A DNA stretch of 64,000 nt from JBMNMU01 sp050953505 (lineage in GTDB: Bacteria > Bacillota > Clostridia > Peptostreptococcales > Anaerovoracaceae): the NCBI GenBank assembly GCA_050953505.1, contig JBMNMU010000001.1, positions 930,001 to 994,000 on the forward strand. Direction: 5' to 3'. A program made the translations under genes and the position numbers. The notes under the pieces were generated by a model, which saw nothing but the letters and a program-made list of their open reading frames with translations, was not told the DNA's origin and did not search any database. This document shows, piece by piece, positions 1 to 7,536 of this stretch (positions are counted from its first letter, which is position 1; the number at the start of each line of letters is the position of its first letter).

Positions 1-714
1 TGCTTCCAAATCCCATCCTAAGTTTTCGCTTTCTACAGAAGTCACGGTAAAACCCCTTTCTGAGTATTCTCTGGTAACTTCTCTAATAGCGATATTCTCT
101 ATTTTCTTTCTTAGTTCTGCATCGGTTTGGCGGAAGATAGGAAGGCGACGCCTAATACTTTTCTTTTTTTCATATCTTTCTATATGTCTTAGAACTTCTT
201 TCTTAAAATCCACCATTTCAGGGCTATCAGCATACCAAACATTTGATTGACCCATTCCGCCTTTTACTCTTCTTGGTATTATCGGGAATGAGAACCTTTC
301 ATCTATACTCAGTAAAGTAGCATTGTCAGCATTAGCAACAGCATAATATCCGATATATTCATTTCTAAATTTTCTTTCTGCAAGATTAGTGTTCTGGTAA
401 TCTTTAAAAAACCTGGCATTCTTATACCACCCAACTATATACGTTCCGCCATTCTTGTGGGTTGCAGTGAAAATGACTAAAACATCATCTATGAATTCAT
501 CATCTTCACTCGCTCCTAATCTTTGAAGGTTGTTATACCCACTTGGCTGGGCATAACCATATACCTTACCGCCAATGCTTTTAAAATTGAATATTTCGTG
601 ACCATAACCATATTCTTCAACATAGGAACCACCACCATGTATTTCTTTATCATTTCCCAATAAACCTTCATATCTTTCCATCCAAGCTGTATTTAAGAAA
701 ATCATAGCTTTCAT
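1..714 (-). CDS. DUF3883-type protein, partial (C-terminus outside window)
   Basis: An open frame runs from an ATG at 714, with a good Shine-Dalgarno (AAGGAGG) just upstream, to the window edge without a stop, giving about 238 codons of a longer protein. The last visible residues include EVTREYSERGF followed by SVE and GWDLE. This is the kind of signature I associate with the DUF3883 domain, a nuclease-like domain common near restriction and other defence genes. The N-terminal 150 residues contain many aromatic and glycine residues and match no domain I can name. It lies downstream of and co-directional with hsdR, about 130 bp away, so it may be an accessory gene of the restriction operon. 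The frame is certain; the family call is moderate, and the function is unknown. Confidence 0.6.
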   Translation of the reverse strand, partial: MKAMIFLNTAWMERYEGLLGNDKEIHGGGSYVEEYGYGHEIFNFKSIGGKVYGYAQPSGYNNLQRLGASEDDEFIDDVLVIFTATHKNGGTYIVGWYKNARFFKDYQNTNLAERKFRNEYIGYYAVANADNATLLSIDERFSFPIIPRRVKGGMGQSNVWYADSPEMVDFKKEVLRHIERYEKKKSIRRRLPIFRQTDAELRKKIENIAIREVTREYSERGFTVTSVESENLGWDLEA

Positions 715-844
715 CGATTTACCTCCTTTCAGCTAAAAATTCACACTAATACTTCTCTAATAATCTAAGCCATCGGACTATTGATTAGCTGATCGACATT
801 CCTCAACATTTCTTATGGCTGTATAAGCAAGGGAAGAGTGAATT

Positions 845-3800
845 CTACACCAATCCTAAATACTTCTCAAAGAATAACATCAGCTTTTCAATAATTCCTT
901 GCTTTTTCGCAGCTCTGCCTCCGCCAAAGCGAGATACAGGTGGCATGATTTTATCAATATCTGTACCGGTCGTTTTAAGCATTCCGTCTCGGAAAGCATT
1001 GTCGATGAAACGGCGGGTTTCTTCAGGCTTTAATCTTTCTTCTTCTATAATTGCTGTAATATCCGCTTCCTTACGCTCATGGAGGAATTTACGCCAATCC
1101 TCATCCACTTTGGTCGATACATTGACTTGCTCAATAAAACGCTCGATAAGTTCTTTCTTACTTCGAAGTTCAATACTCGAATTGATAGCCTTATCAATGG
1201 TCGTAAGAATGGTTTTATCCTTGCAGTTGGATTGTTGATATTTGGCTACAAGCATAAGGATGTAGTCAATGTTTACCTCTATCTGTTTAACCAGTTCGAT
1301 CTCGAAAACTATGTCATCATTAATAGTTTCCTTATCACCATCAGCACCTTTTCTATATTCCTGATATAGGTCAATATAAATACTCTGATAGTCCTGAAAA
1401 TCCCTTTCAGATAAAATCTCATTTCCTTCAAAGTCATCGAAAGAAGTAAGAATATTTCTGAGCCTGAGTATTGCTCCATATAGCCGAATAAAGTCTTTTT
1501 CAGCTTCTTCTCCTAGAATAGGTTGTCCAAGGGGATACTGTGTTGTAAGACTTGCAATTAGTTCAGCATATCCCGGCTTATACTCACCTTTATCATCATA
1601 GCCGTTATAGTATTCTTCGTATGTTTTTAACAGTACAATACCGCCTGCATCTTTATTTCCGAATAGTGCAATAGCCTTATCCGTTTCTTCTTTCAAATCC
1701 CTGAAACAAACGATATTCCCATAGGTCTTAACGCTGTTTAAGATGCGGTTAGTCCTTGAAAACGCCTGAATCAGTCCATGCTGTCTCAGGTTTTTATCTA
1801 CCCATAGCGTATTCAGGGTTGTTGCATCAAAGCCAGTAAGGAACATATTAACAACAATCAATATATCAATCTCCCGATTCTTTACACGAAGAGAGAGGTC
1901 TTTATAGTAATTCTGGAACTTGTCCGAGGAAGTATCGTAATTTGTACTAAATGTGGAATTGTAATCTCGGATAGCCGCCTCAAGAAAATCTCTAGAGCTC
2001 TGGTCAAGGTTTTCCATATTAAAATCCTCTTCAGGAAGCAGTCCATCTGGCTCTTCTTCATTTGCACTAAAACTGAAAATAGTTGCAATGGTAAGGTTAC
2101 GGTTCTTTTGTGCTATCTGCTTCTTAAACTCATTATAGTATCTGATTGCCATTGGGATGGATGCAGCAGCAAATATGGAGTTGAAACCGGCAACTCGCCT
2201 TGTTTCACGCTTTTCTATCATCTTTTTAGGATTGTGCTTATCTGCTTCTTCCCATTTCGCAGAGAATGTGTAATAACTATTGCGCTTCGTCTTCTGATCA
2301 AAGTGTTCAAGAACGTATGAAACAATTTCACTGATTCGCTGTGGATCTGCTAAGGCTTTTTCTCTATCTATGCTATAGACTTTTTTATCATTAACGTAAT
2401 CAGGCATTTTAATGGTATTGATAAAATCTATTCTAAAAGGCAGAACATTCCCATCATTGATGGCATCCACAATGGTATAGGTATGTAGCTTTTCTCCAAA
2501 GGCCTGCTCGGTTGTACGAAGCAGTGGGTTACCTCCTGAACTGGCATTGGCAGCAAAAATCGGGGTTCCCGTAAAGCCGAAGATATGGTAGTTCTTAAAA
2601 CTCTTCGTGATAGCTTGATGCATTTCACCAAATTGGGAACGGTGGCACTCATCAAAAATCAGCACCACGTGTTTCTTATAAATATCATGCTGTTTATTTT
2701 TACGGATGAATATATCCAACTTCTGAATAGTGGTTACAATGATTTTGTATTCATGAGGATTTCCTTTTTCGTCCCTGTCTTCCAATTGTCTTTGAAGAAC
2801 TCTTGTGGACGTATTACCATTAGCAGCTCCCTTTTCAAAACGGTCATATTCCTTCATAGTCTGATAGTCTAGGTCTTTACGGTCAACGACAAACAGTACC
2901 TTGTCTATGTAAGGCAAGGCAGAAGCTAATTGGGCTGTCTTAAAACTGGTCAATGTCTTACCAGAGCCTGTTGTATGCCAAATATATCCTCCAGCTGCAG
3001 TTGTGCCCATCTTCTTGTAGTTGGTTGATACTACAATACGTGATAATATTCGTTCTGCAGCAGCTATTTGATAAGGACGCATTACAAGGAGCAGATCTTC
3101 AGATGTAAAAATACAATATTTTGTTAGTATATTTAAGAGGGTATGTTTGGCAAAAAAAGTTTTAGTAAAATCCACAAGGTCAGGAATAATTTTGTTATTT
3201 GCATCTGCCCAGTAGCTTGTAAACTCAAAACTGTTACTAGTTTTTTTACTTCTTCGACGCTCACTGTTTCTTTGTTCTTCGATATGAGCGTTTCTTGTGG
3301 TGTTACTGTAATACTTTGTGTGGGTGCCATTGGAGATTACAAATACCTGCACATACTCAAATAAACCAGAAGAGGCCCAAAAGCTGTCACGCTGGTATCT
3401 TTTTATCTGGTTGAAGGCTTCACGGATAGCAACACCACGACGCTTTAACTCTACATGAACTAGTGGAAGTCCATTTACAAGGATTGTTACATCATATCGG
3501 GTTTCATGCTTGCCGCCTGTTTCTTCATATTGATTAATTACCTGCAAGCGATTGTTATGGATATTCTTTTTATCCAAAAGGTATATGTTCTTTGTTGTTC
3601 CATCTTCACGTTTTAGAATCTGGATATGGTCATCCTGAATTTTTCTGGTTTTTTCAACAATACCCTCATTTGTATTGGCAATACATTCTGTGAAAAATCT
3701 ATCCCATTCGCTATCAGTAAATGTAAAATCATTAAGCACTTCAAGTTGTTTTCGGAGATTTTCTATCAATGCAGCTTCATTGTGCACTGAAATATATTCA

Positions 3801-3946
3801 TATCCTTGGGAAGTCAGTTGCTTAATAAACTCCCGCTCAAGTTCTGCCTCGCTCTGATACTTTTCAGGTCGGACATTATATTCAGCTGCATATTCAGCAA
3901 CAACTGTTGCTTCATCAGTACTGGCAACGATGTTGTAAATGCTCAT
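845..3946 (-). CDS. hsdR: Type I restriction enzyme R subunit (type IC, HsdR)
   Basis: Motor and nuclease subunit of a type I restriction-modification complex; it translocates DNA with ATP and cleaves unmodified DNA. The 1033-aa length is normal for HsdR. In order, there is an N-terminal PD-(D/E)xK nuclease region (YDVTILVNG...HVELKRRG, about residues 150-170), a Walker A motif (HTTGSGKT, about 325), a DECH box (IFDECHRS, about 430), motif III (GFTGTP) and motif VI (QAFSRTNR). A helical domain follows that probably docks onto the methylase. The ATG overlaps the hsdS stop in an ATGA, so the genes are translationally coupled in the order XRE-hsdM-hsdS-hsdR. No frameshift or missing motif is visible, so the subunit looks functional. 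Confidence 0.96.
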   Translation of the reverse strand: MSIYNIVASTDEATVVAEYAAEYNVRPEKYQSEAELEREFIKQLTSQGYEYISVHNEAALIENLRKQLEVLNDFTFTDSEWDRFFTECIANTNEGIVEKTRKIQDDHIQILKREDGTTKNIYLLDKKNIHNNRLQVINQYEETGGKHETRYDVTILVNGLPLVHVELKRRGVAIREAFNQIKRYQRDSFWASSGLFEYVQVFVISNGTHTKYYSNTTRNAHIEEQRNSERRRSKKTSNSFEFTSYWADANNKIIPDLVDFTKTFFAKHTLLNILTKYCIFTSEDLLLVMRPYQIAAAERILSRIVVSTNYKKMGTTAAGGYIWHTTGSGKTLTSFKTAQLASALPYIDKVLFVVDRKDLDYQTMKEYDRFEKGAANGNTSTRVLQRQLEDRDEKGNPHEYKIIVTTIQKLDIFIRKNKQHDIYKKHVVLIFDECHRSQFGEMHQAITKSFKNYHIFGFTGTPIFAANASSGGNPLLRTTEQAFGEKLHTYTIVDAINDGNVLPFRIDFINTIKMPDYVNDKKVYSIDREKALADPQRISEIVSYVLEHFDQKTKRNSYYTFSAKWEEADKHNPKKMIEKRETRRVAGFNSIFAAASIPMAIRYYNEFKKQIAQKNRNLTIATIFSFSANEEEPDGLLPEEDFNMENLDQSSRDFLEAAIRDYNSTFSTNYDTSSDKFQNYYKDLSLRVKNREIDILIVVNMFLTGFDATTLNTLWVDKNLRQHGLIQAFSRTNRILNSVKTYGNIVCFRDLKEETDKAIALFGNKDAGGIVLLKTYEEYYNGYDDKGEYKPGYAELIASLTTQYPLGQPILGEEAEKDFIRLYGAILRLRNILTSFDDFEGNEILSERDFQDYQSIYIDLYQEYRKGADGDKETINDDIVFEIELVKQIEVNIDYILMLVAKYQQSNCKDKTILTTIDKAINSSIELRSKKELIERFIEQVNVSTKVDEDWRKFLHERKEADITAIIEEERLKPEETRRFIDNAFRDGMLKTTGTDIDKIMPPVSRFGGGRAAKKQGIIEKLMLFFEKYLGLV

Positions 3947-5118
3947 GCCGTCACCTCCTTGAAAGATAACAGTTTATCTCTGTAATATTCATATTGCTTT
4001 TGCCGTGCTTCGATTTCGGCCGGAATGCCGCTGGTTAAGTCGTTGCAGAGAGCGTCAAAGCGATCGAGGATAGCGACGATGCGCTCTTTTTCTTCAAAGG
4101 ACGGAGCAGGAACTGGTATCTTGTTAAGATTCTCTTGTGTCAATTTTGGTTGTGCCGCAGTTGATAAAAAACGACTTAAGTCAATCATGTTCAGGTAGTA
4201 TTCAATAAACTTTCTATCTTCATATGTTTCGAATTCCAATACATGAGCATGGTTGTTTACCCATATCTTTCCAGACGCAGAAAAAGCAATAGGGGTTACT
4301 CTTGCCACAAGATTTGCACCATCTTCTGAAACTAACAAGTAGTCACCGTCGAAAATATAGTCGTCTACATAGTCAACAATTCCAGAGGCTCCATAGTACG
4401 GATATTCACCCGCTTTACGTTTCCCTTTAGCGACAGGTTTACGCTTAGAATCAAGGTTGATTGCAACCTCTCCCAATGTCGTCCACTCTACCTCATCACC
4501 AAACGTAAGCAGAAAATCCCTATAATACTCATACTGTTTTCTTCTTGCTGTAAGCTCTGCTGTAAGCTCTGCTGTAAGCTCTGTGAAATTGTCCAGAATA
4601 CGGACAATTTCCTGTTGCACAGGCAGCGGAGGAACGGGGATTCTAAATTTCTCTAAAGTAGTTTTTCTTATAGACGGCATAGCACCTGAATAGTCTGCAA
4701 AACGCATAAGATTAACTGCTTCCATTTGATAAAACAAATAACGTGATATGACAGCATCAGATGGTATTAATCCAATTATATTGTTATCATAACAGGCTTC
4801 CTGTGCTAAAATTCTCTTTTTATTTGTCCCTATTGCTGCACCAATCTTTGGAAAGATCACTGTTCCTTTAGGAGCCGGTTTGCACCTCAGTCGAGTAGCT
4901 GTCTCTAAATCCACATAATTGTTTGCAACAGTCATAACAAATTCATTACCAAAAGAGTTCATATCTCCAACTTTATAAAAAGGATAATCCCCACTAGTTT
5001 TACCCTGTTCTATATTTGGAAACCCCCAACCACTACGAATTTCACATATTGTTCCTAGTGTTTTATATTCCACTCCATCTGGACAAAGTTCAGCAATCAA
5101 TTCATCTAACTTACTCAT
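3943..5118 (-). CDS. hsdS: Type I restriction enzyme specificity subunit with TAEL spacer repeats (HsdS)
   Basis: DNA-recognition subunit shared by the methylase and restriction complexes. Its 391 residues hold two target-recognition domains (about 1-165 and 205-345), each followed by a conserved helical spacer (QQEIVRILDNF... and KERIVAILDRF..., each ending in RQKQYEYYRD or RRKQYEYYRD). The central spacer carries a tandem TAEL repeat encoded by three copies of a 12-bp unit. In the EcoR124 family the number of such repeats sets the spacing of the bipartite recognition site. The gene overlaps hsdM and hsdR by ATGA junctions. The actual target cannot be read from the sequence. Confidence 0.94.
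   Translation of the reverse strand: MSKLDELIAELCPDGVEYKTLGTICEIRSGWGFPNIEQGKTSGDYPFYKVGDMNSFGNEFVMTVANNYVDLETATRLRCKPAPKGTVIFPKIGAAIGTNKKRILAQEACYDNNIIGLIPSDAVISRYLFYQMEAVNLMRFADYSGAMPSIRKTTLEKFRIPVPPLPVQQEIVRILDNFTELTAELTAELTARRKQYEYYRDFLLTFGDEVEWTTLGEVAINLDSKRKPVAKGKRKAGEYPYYGASGIVDYVDDYIFDGDYLLVSEDGANLVARVTPIAFSASGKIWVNNHAHVLEFETYEDRKFIEYYLNMIDLSRFLSTAAQPKLTQENLNKIPVPAPSFEEKERIVAILDRFDALCNDLTSGIPAEIEARQKQYEYYRDKLLSFKEVTA
4547..4582 (-). repeat. Three tandem 12-bp repeats encoding TAEL in the hsdS spacer
   Basis: On the plus strand GCTGTAAGCTCT occurs three times without interruption (4547-4558, 4559-4570, 4571-4582). On the coding strand this gives a TAEL-type four-residue period in the central spacer helix of HsdS. 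Repeats of exactly this length and sequence type are the known spacer-length switch of EcoR124I/EcoR124II. Gain or loss of one unit keeps the frame and would change the recognition spacing. Confidence 0.95.
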
Positions 5119-6683
5119 TTGCCCACCTCAATTTCCGCAATAATCTTATCTATTTCTTCCCTCAAAACCTGCTCTCTCGCCACAATCTTTTCTATCTCAG
5201 CATTGAGGGCAACAATATCAATTTTTTCTCTCGTATCCTCTTGTTCAACATAGGTAGAAACAGACAGGTTGTAATCCTCTTCAGCAATTTCGCTGTTTGG
5301 CACAAGCCTAGCAAAATGCTCAATATCTTTTCTATCTTTGAATGCGTTAAGAATGGTCTCAATATTTTCCTGTGTCAGCTTGTTGTTATTCGTAACCTTG
5401 ACAAATTCCTTTGATGCATCGATAAACAAGGTGCTATTTTCTGATTTGGATTTTTTCAGCACCATAATGCAGGTAGCAATGCTAGTACCATAAAATAAGT
5501 TATCTGGTAACTGAATGATACAGTCGATATAGTTATTGTCAATCAGGTACTGCCTGATTTTCTTTTCAGCACCACCGCGATACATTACACCGGGGAAACA
5601 AACGATAGCCGCAGTTCCGTTTGTTGCAAGCCAAGAAAGGCTATGCATAATAAAAGCAAGATCTGCCTTGGATTTAGGAGCCAATACTCCCGCTGGAGAA
5701 AAACGGGGATCGTTAATCAAAATAGGATCATTATCGCCCTTCCATTTAATGGAGTAAGGTGGATTTGATACAATGGCTTCAAAAGGCTCATCATCCCAAT
5801 GTTGCGGATCTGTTAGCGTGTCCCCAAGGGCAATATCAAATTTGTCATAATCAATATCGTGCAGGAACATATTAATTCTACACAGGTTGTAGGTTGTAAT
5901 ATTGATTTCTTGACCGAAAAAACCTTGACGTACATTTTCTTTTCCTAAGATTTTTGCAAACTTTAGCAGTAGAGAACCAGAACCACAAGCGGGGTCATAT
6001 ACCTTGTTGACTTCAGTTTTTCCTACTAAAGTTAGATGGGTAAGGAGTTCAGAAACCTCCTGCGGCGTATAGTATTCACCACCACTTTTTCCGGCATTGG
6101 ATGCATACATACCCATTAAAAATTCATAGGCATCACCGAATGCATCTATGGTATTGTCTTTGTAATCCCCCAGCTTCATTTCTCCAACAGAATTCATTAG
6201 CTTAACCAGCTTTTCATTACGCTTTACTACAGTGTTACCTAGCTTATTGCTGTTAACATCAATATCGTCAAACAGACCTTTGAAATTATCTTCACTCTCT
6301 GTTCCTTGGGCAGATGCTTCTATATTACTGAAAATCTGTTCCAGTGTTTCATTTAAGTTTTCATCGTCCTTTGCACGAGTCCGGACATTTTCAAAAAGCT
6401 CGCTGGGTAAAATAAAGAAGCCTTTTGTCTTAACTAAATCCTCTCGTGCCTGTTCTGCTTCTTCGTCGGATAGCTTAGCATAATCAAATTCCGTATTGCC
6501 AGCTTCCCATTCTCCGGCGTTAATATAGGCAGTAATATTTTCAGATATGTAGCGGTAAAACAGCATACCTAGAACATATTGCTTAAAATCCCAGCCATCT
6601 ACACTGCCTCTTAAATCATTTGCCATATTCCATATCGTGCGGTGTAATTCCGCCCGTTCCTGTTCTTTTCTGTTATTTTCCAT
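5115..6683 (-). CDS. hsdM: Type I restriction-modification DNA methyltransferase subunit (type IC, HsdM)
   Basis: N6-adenine methyltransferase subunit; two copies assemble with HsdS to modify host DNA. I place the start at the ATG at 6683 (MENNRKEQERAEL...), preceded by AAAGGGAG, rather than at an in-frame TTG at 6704. This gives 522 aa. The N-terminal stretch around RTIWNMANDLRGSVDGWDFK is typical of the EcoR124/type IC group. Methylase motifs follow: YTPQEVSELL, motif I DPACGSGSLLLKF and motif IV NPPY. The coiled C-terminus (IEKIVAREQVLREEID) is usual. It begins 4 bp after the XRE gene and overlaps hsdS by ATGA. It looks intact. Confidence 0.95.
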   Translation of the reverse strand: MENNRKEQERAELHRTIWNMANDLRGSVDGWDFKQYVLGMLFYRYISENITAYINAGEWEAGNTEFDYAKLSDEEAEQAREDLVKTKGFFILPSELFENVRTRAKDDENLNETLEQIFSNIEASAQGTESEDNFKGLFDDIDVNSNKLGNTVVKRNEKLVKLMNSVGEMKLGDYKDNTIDAFGDAYEFLMGMYASNAGKSGGEYYTPQEVSELLTHLTLVGKTEVNKVYDPACGSGSLLLKFAKILGKENVRQGFFGQEINITTYNLCRINMFLHDIDYDKFDIALGDTLTDPQHWDDEPFEAIVSNPPYSIKWKGDNDPILINDPRFSPAGVLAPKSKADLAFIMHSLSWLATNGTAAIVCFPGVMYRGGAEKKIRQYLIDNNYIDCIIQLPDNLFYGTSIATCIMVLKKSKSENSTLFIDASKEFVKVTNNNKLTQENIETILNAFKDRKDIEHFARLVPNSEIAEEDYNLSVSTYVEQEDTREKIDIVALNAEIEKIVAREQVLREEIDKIIAEIEVGK

Positions 6684-6687
6684 AACT

Positions 6688-6909
6688 CTACTCCCTTTCT
6701 TCAACCATATTAGGCACTAATTCCATGATATCTTTAAAATCAACGCCAAGTGCCGTACAAACCTTTACAAGAACGTCCATACTGACATATTCGTTTTTAG
6801 AAAGCTTTGAAATTGAAGATGGACTTATTCCCGCAGCAGCTTGTAAATCTTTCTTCTTCATATCGCGGTCAATCAACAATTTCCAAAGCTTTTTATAGCT
6901 AACGGTCAT
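6688..6909 (-). CDS. XRE-family helix-turn-helix regulator of the RM operon
   Basis: Small DNA-binding protein, 73 aa from the ATG at 6909 (MTVSYKKLWKLL...), preceded by an AGAGGTG Shine-Dalgarno. A longer frame starting at 6969 has no ribosome site and is less likely. The helix-turn-helix runs roughly from residue 12 to 45 (KKDLQAAAGISPSSISKL), followed by a typical Cro/CI helix (LVKVCTALGVDFKDIMEL). It is the first gene of the hsdM-hsdS-hsdR operon, 4 bp before hsdM. That suggests an autoregulator delaying restriction on entry into a new host, like control proteins of other RM systems. This role is inferred from position. Confidence 0.85.
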   Translation of the reverse strand: MTVSYKKLWKLLIDRDMKKKDLQAAAGISPSSISKLSKNEYVSMDVLVKVCTALGVDFKDIMELVPNMVEERE

Positions 6910-7149
6910 CTTGGTCACCTCTTTATATATGTTTTTTCCATTATAGCACATTTTCTTCAAAAACAACATGATAATTCTGTGTTTGTGAAGTAATTTTACA
7001 ATGTTAACAAAGATAATGATAGTTGTGTATGCCTTTATTTTTGATTTTTATTTAAATAAATACTTTTAGACAAAAAAGTCTGTAAGTCTATATGTAAAAC
7101 CAAAGGCAAAGTTATAACATTCAGCCTTCTTAAACTAAATATCACTTCC

Positions 7150-7163
7150 GCTCAAATTTGAGC
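7150..7163. promoter_or_regulatory. Perfect 14-bp palindrome, possible operator
   Basis: GCTCAAATTTGAGC reads identically on both strands. It lies between the XRE regulator and the primase, 17 bp before a terminator. A dimeric HTH protein such as the XRE regulator could bind it; this is an inference from symmetry and position only. Confidence 0.4.
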
Positions 7164-7179
7164 AAAAGCATAAGCATTA

Positions 7180-7218
7180 CAGCCGTCTTTTCTGGAAAAC
7201 AGACAGGCTGTTTTTTTT
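7180..7218 (+). terminator. Intrinsic terminator (plus strand)
   Basis: CAGCC-GTCT pairs with AGAC-(A)-GGCTG, one bulged base, followed by eight T residues. Since no gene precedes it on the plus strand, it would end either a short untranslated transcript or a leader. Confidence 0.75.
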
Positions 7219-7536
7219 ATTTTAGTGGTTCGATTCAATAGAATTCTTCGCTTATGAATGAGGATGGAAAATATTTTTCTAAAATCCTCAACTAATGTGT
7301 TCTACCAAGGTTATAAGGTGAGAAGAAAAATAATCCCCCAATAAAAGCATAGTTTTTCTCTCACTGCTCCTTGACAACTGAATATCCCGAAATGCAAGAG
7401 ATACTTCAAGCAGAATATGCCATGACGATAATTCCGAGCGTATTCCTTGAAAGATAACGAGGTTGTGTCAAACAAGGCAAACCCTCTGGAACAGTAGTGT
7501 TTCGGCTCATTTTTAACAGGCAAGGAGGTGAAATAA

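Larger units (their letters stand above)
6970..7536. other. Intergenic region between divergent RM operon and primase
   Basis: AT-rich 567-bp stretch without a convincing gene. It must hold the promoters for the divergent RM operon and, further right, for the primase. It contains the perfect 14-bp palindrome GCTCAAATTTGAGC at 7150-7163 and a plus-strand intrinsic terminator at 7180-7218. I see no coding frame with a ribosome site before the primase. Confidence 0.6.
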
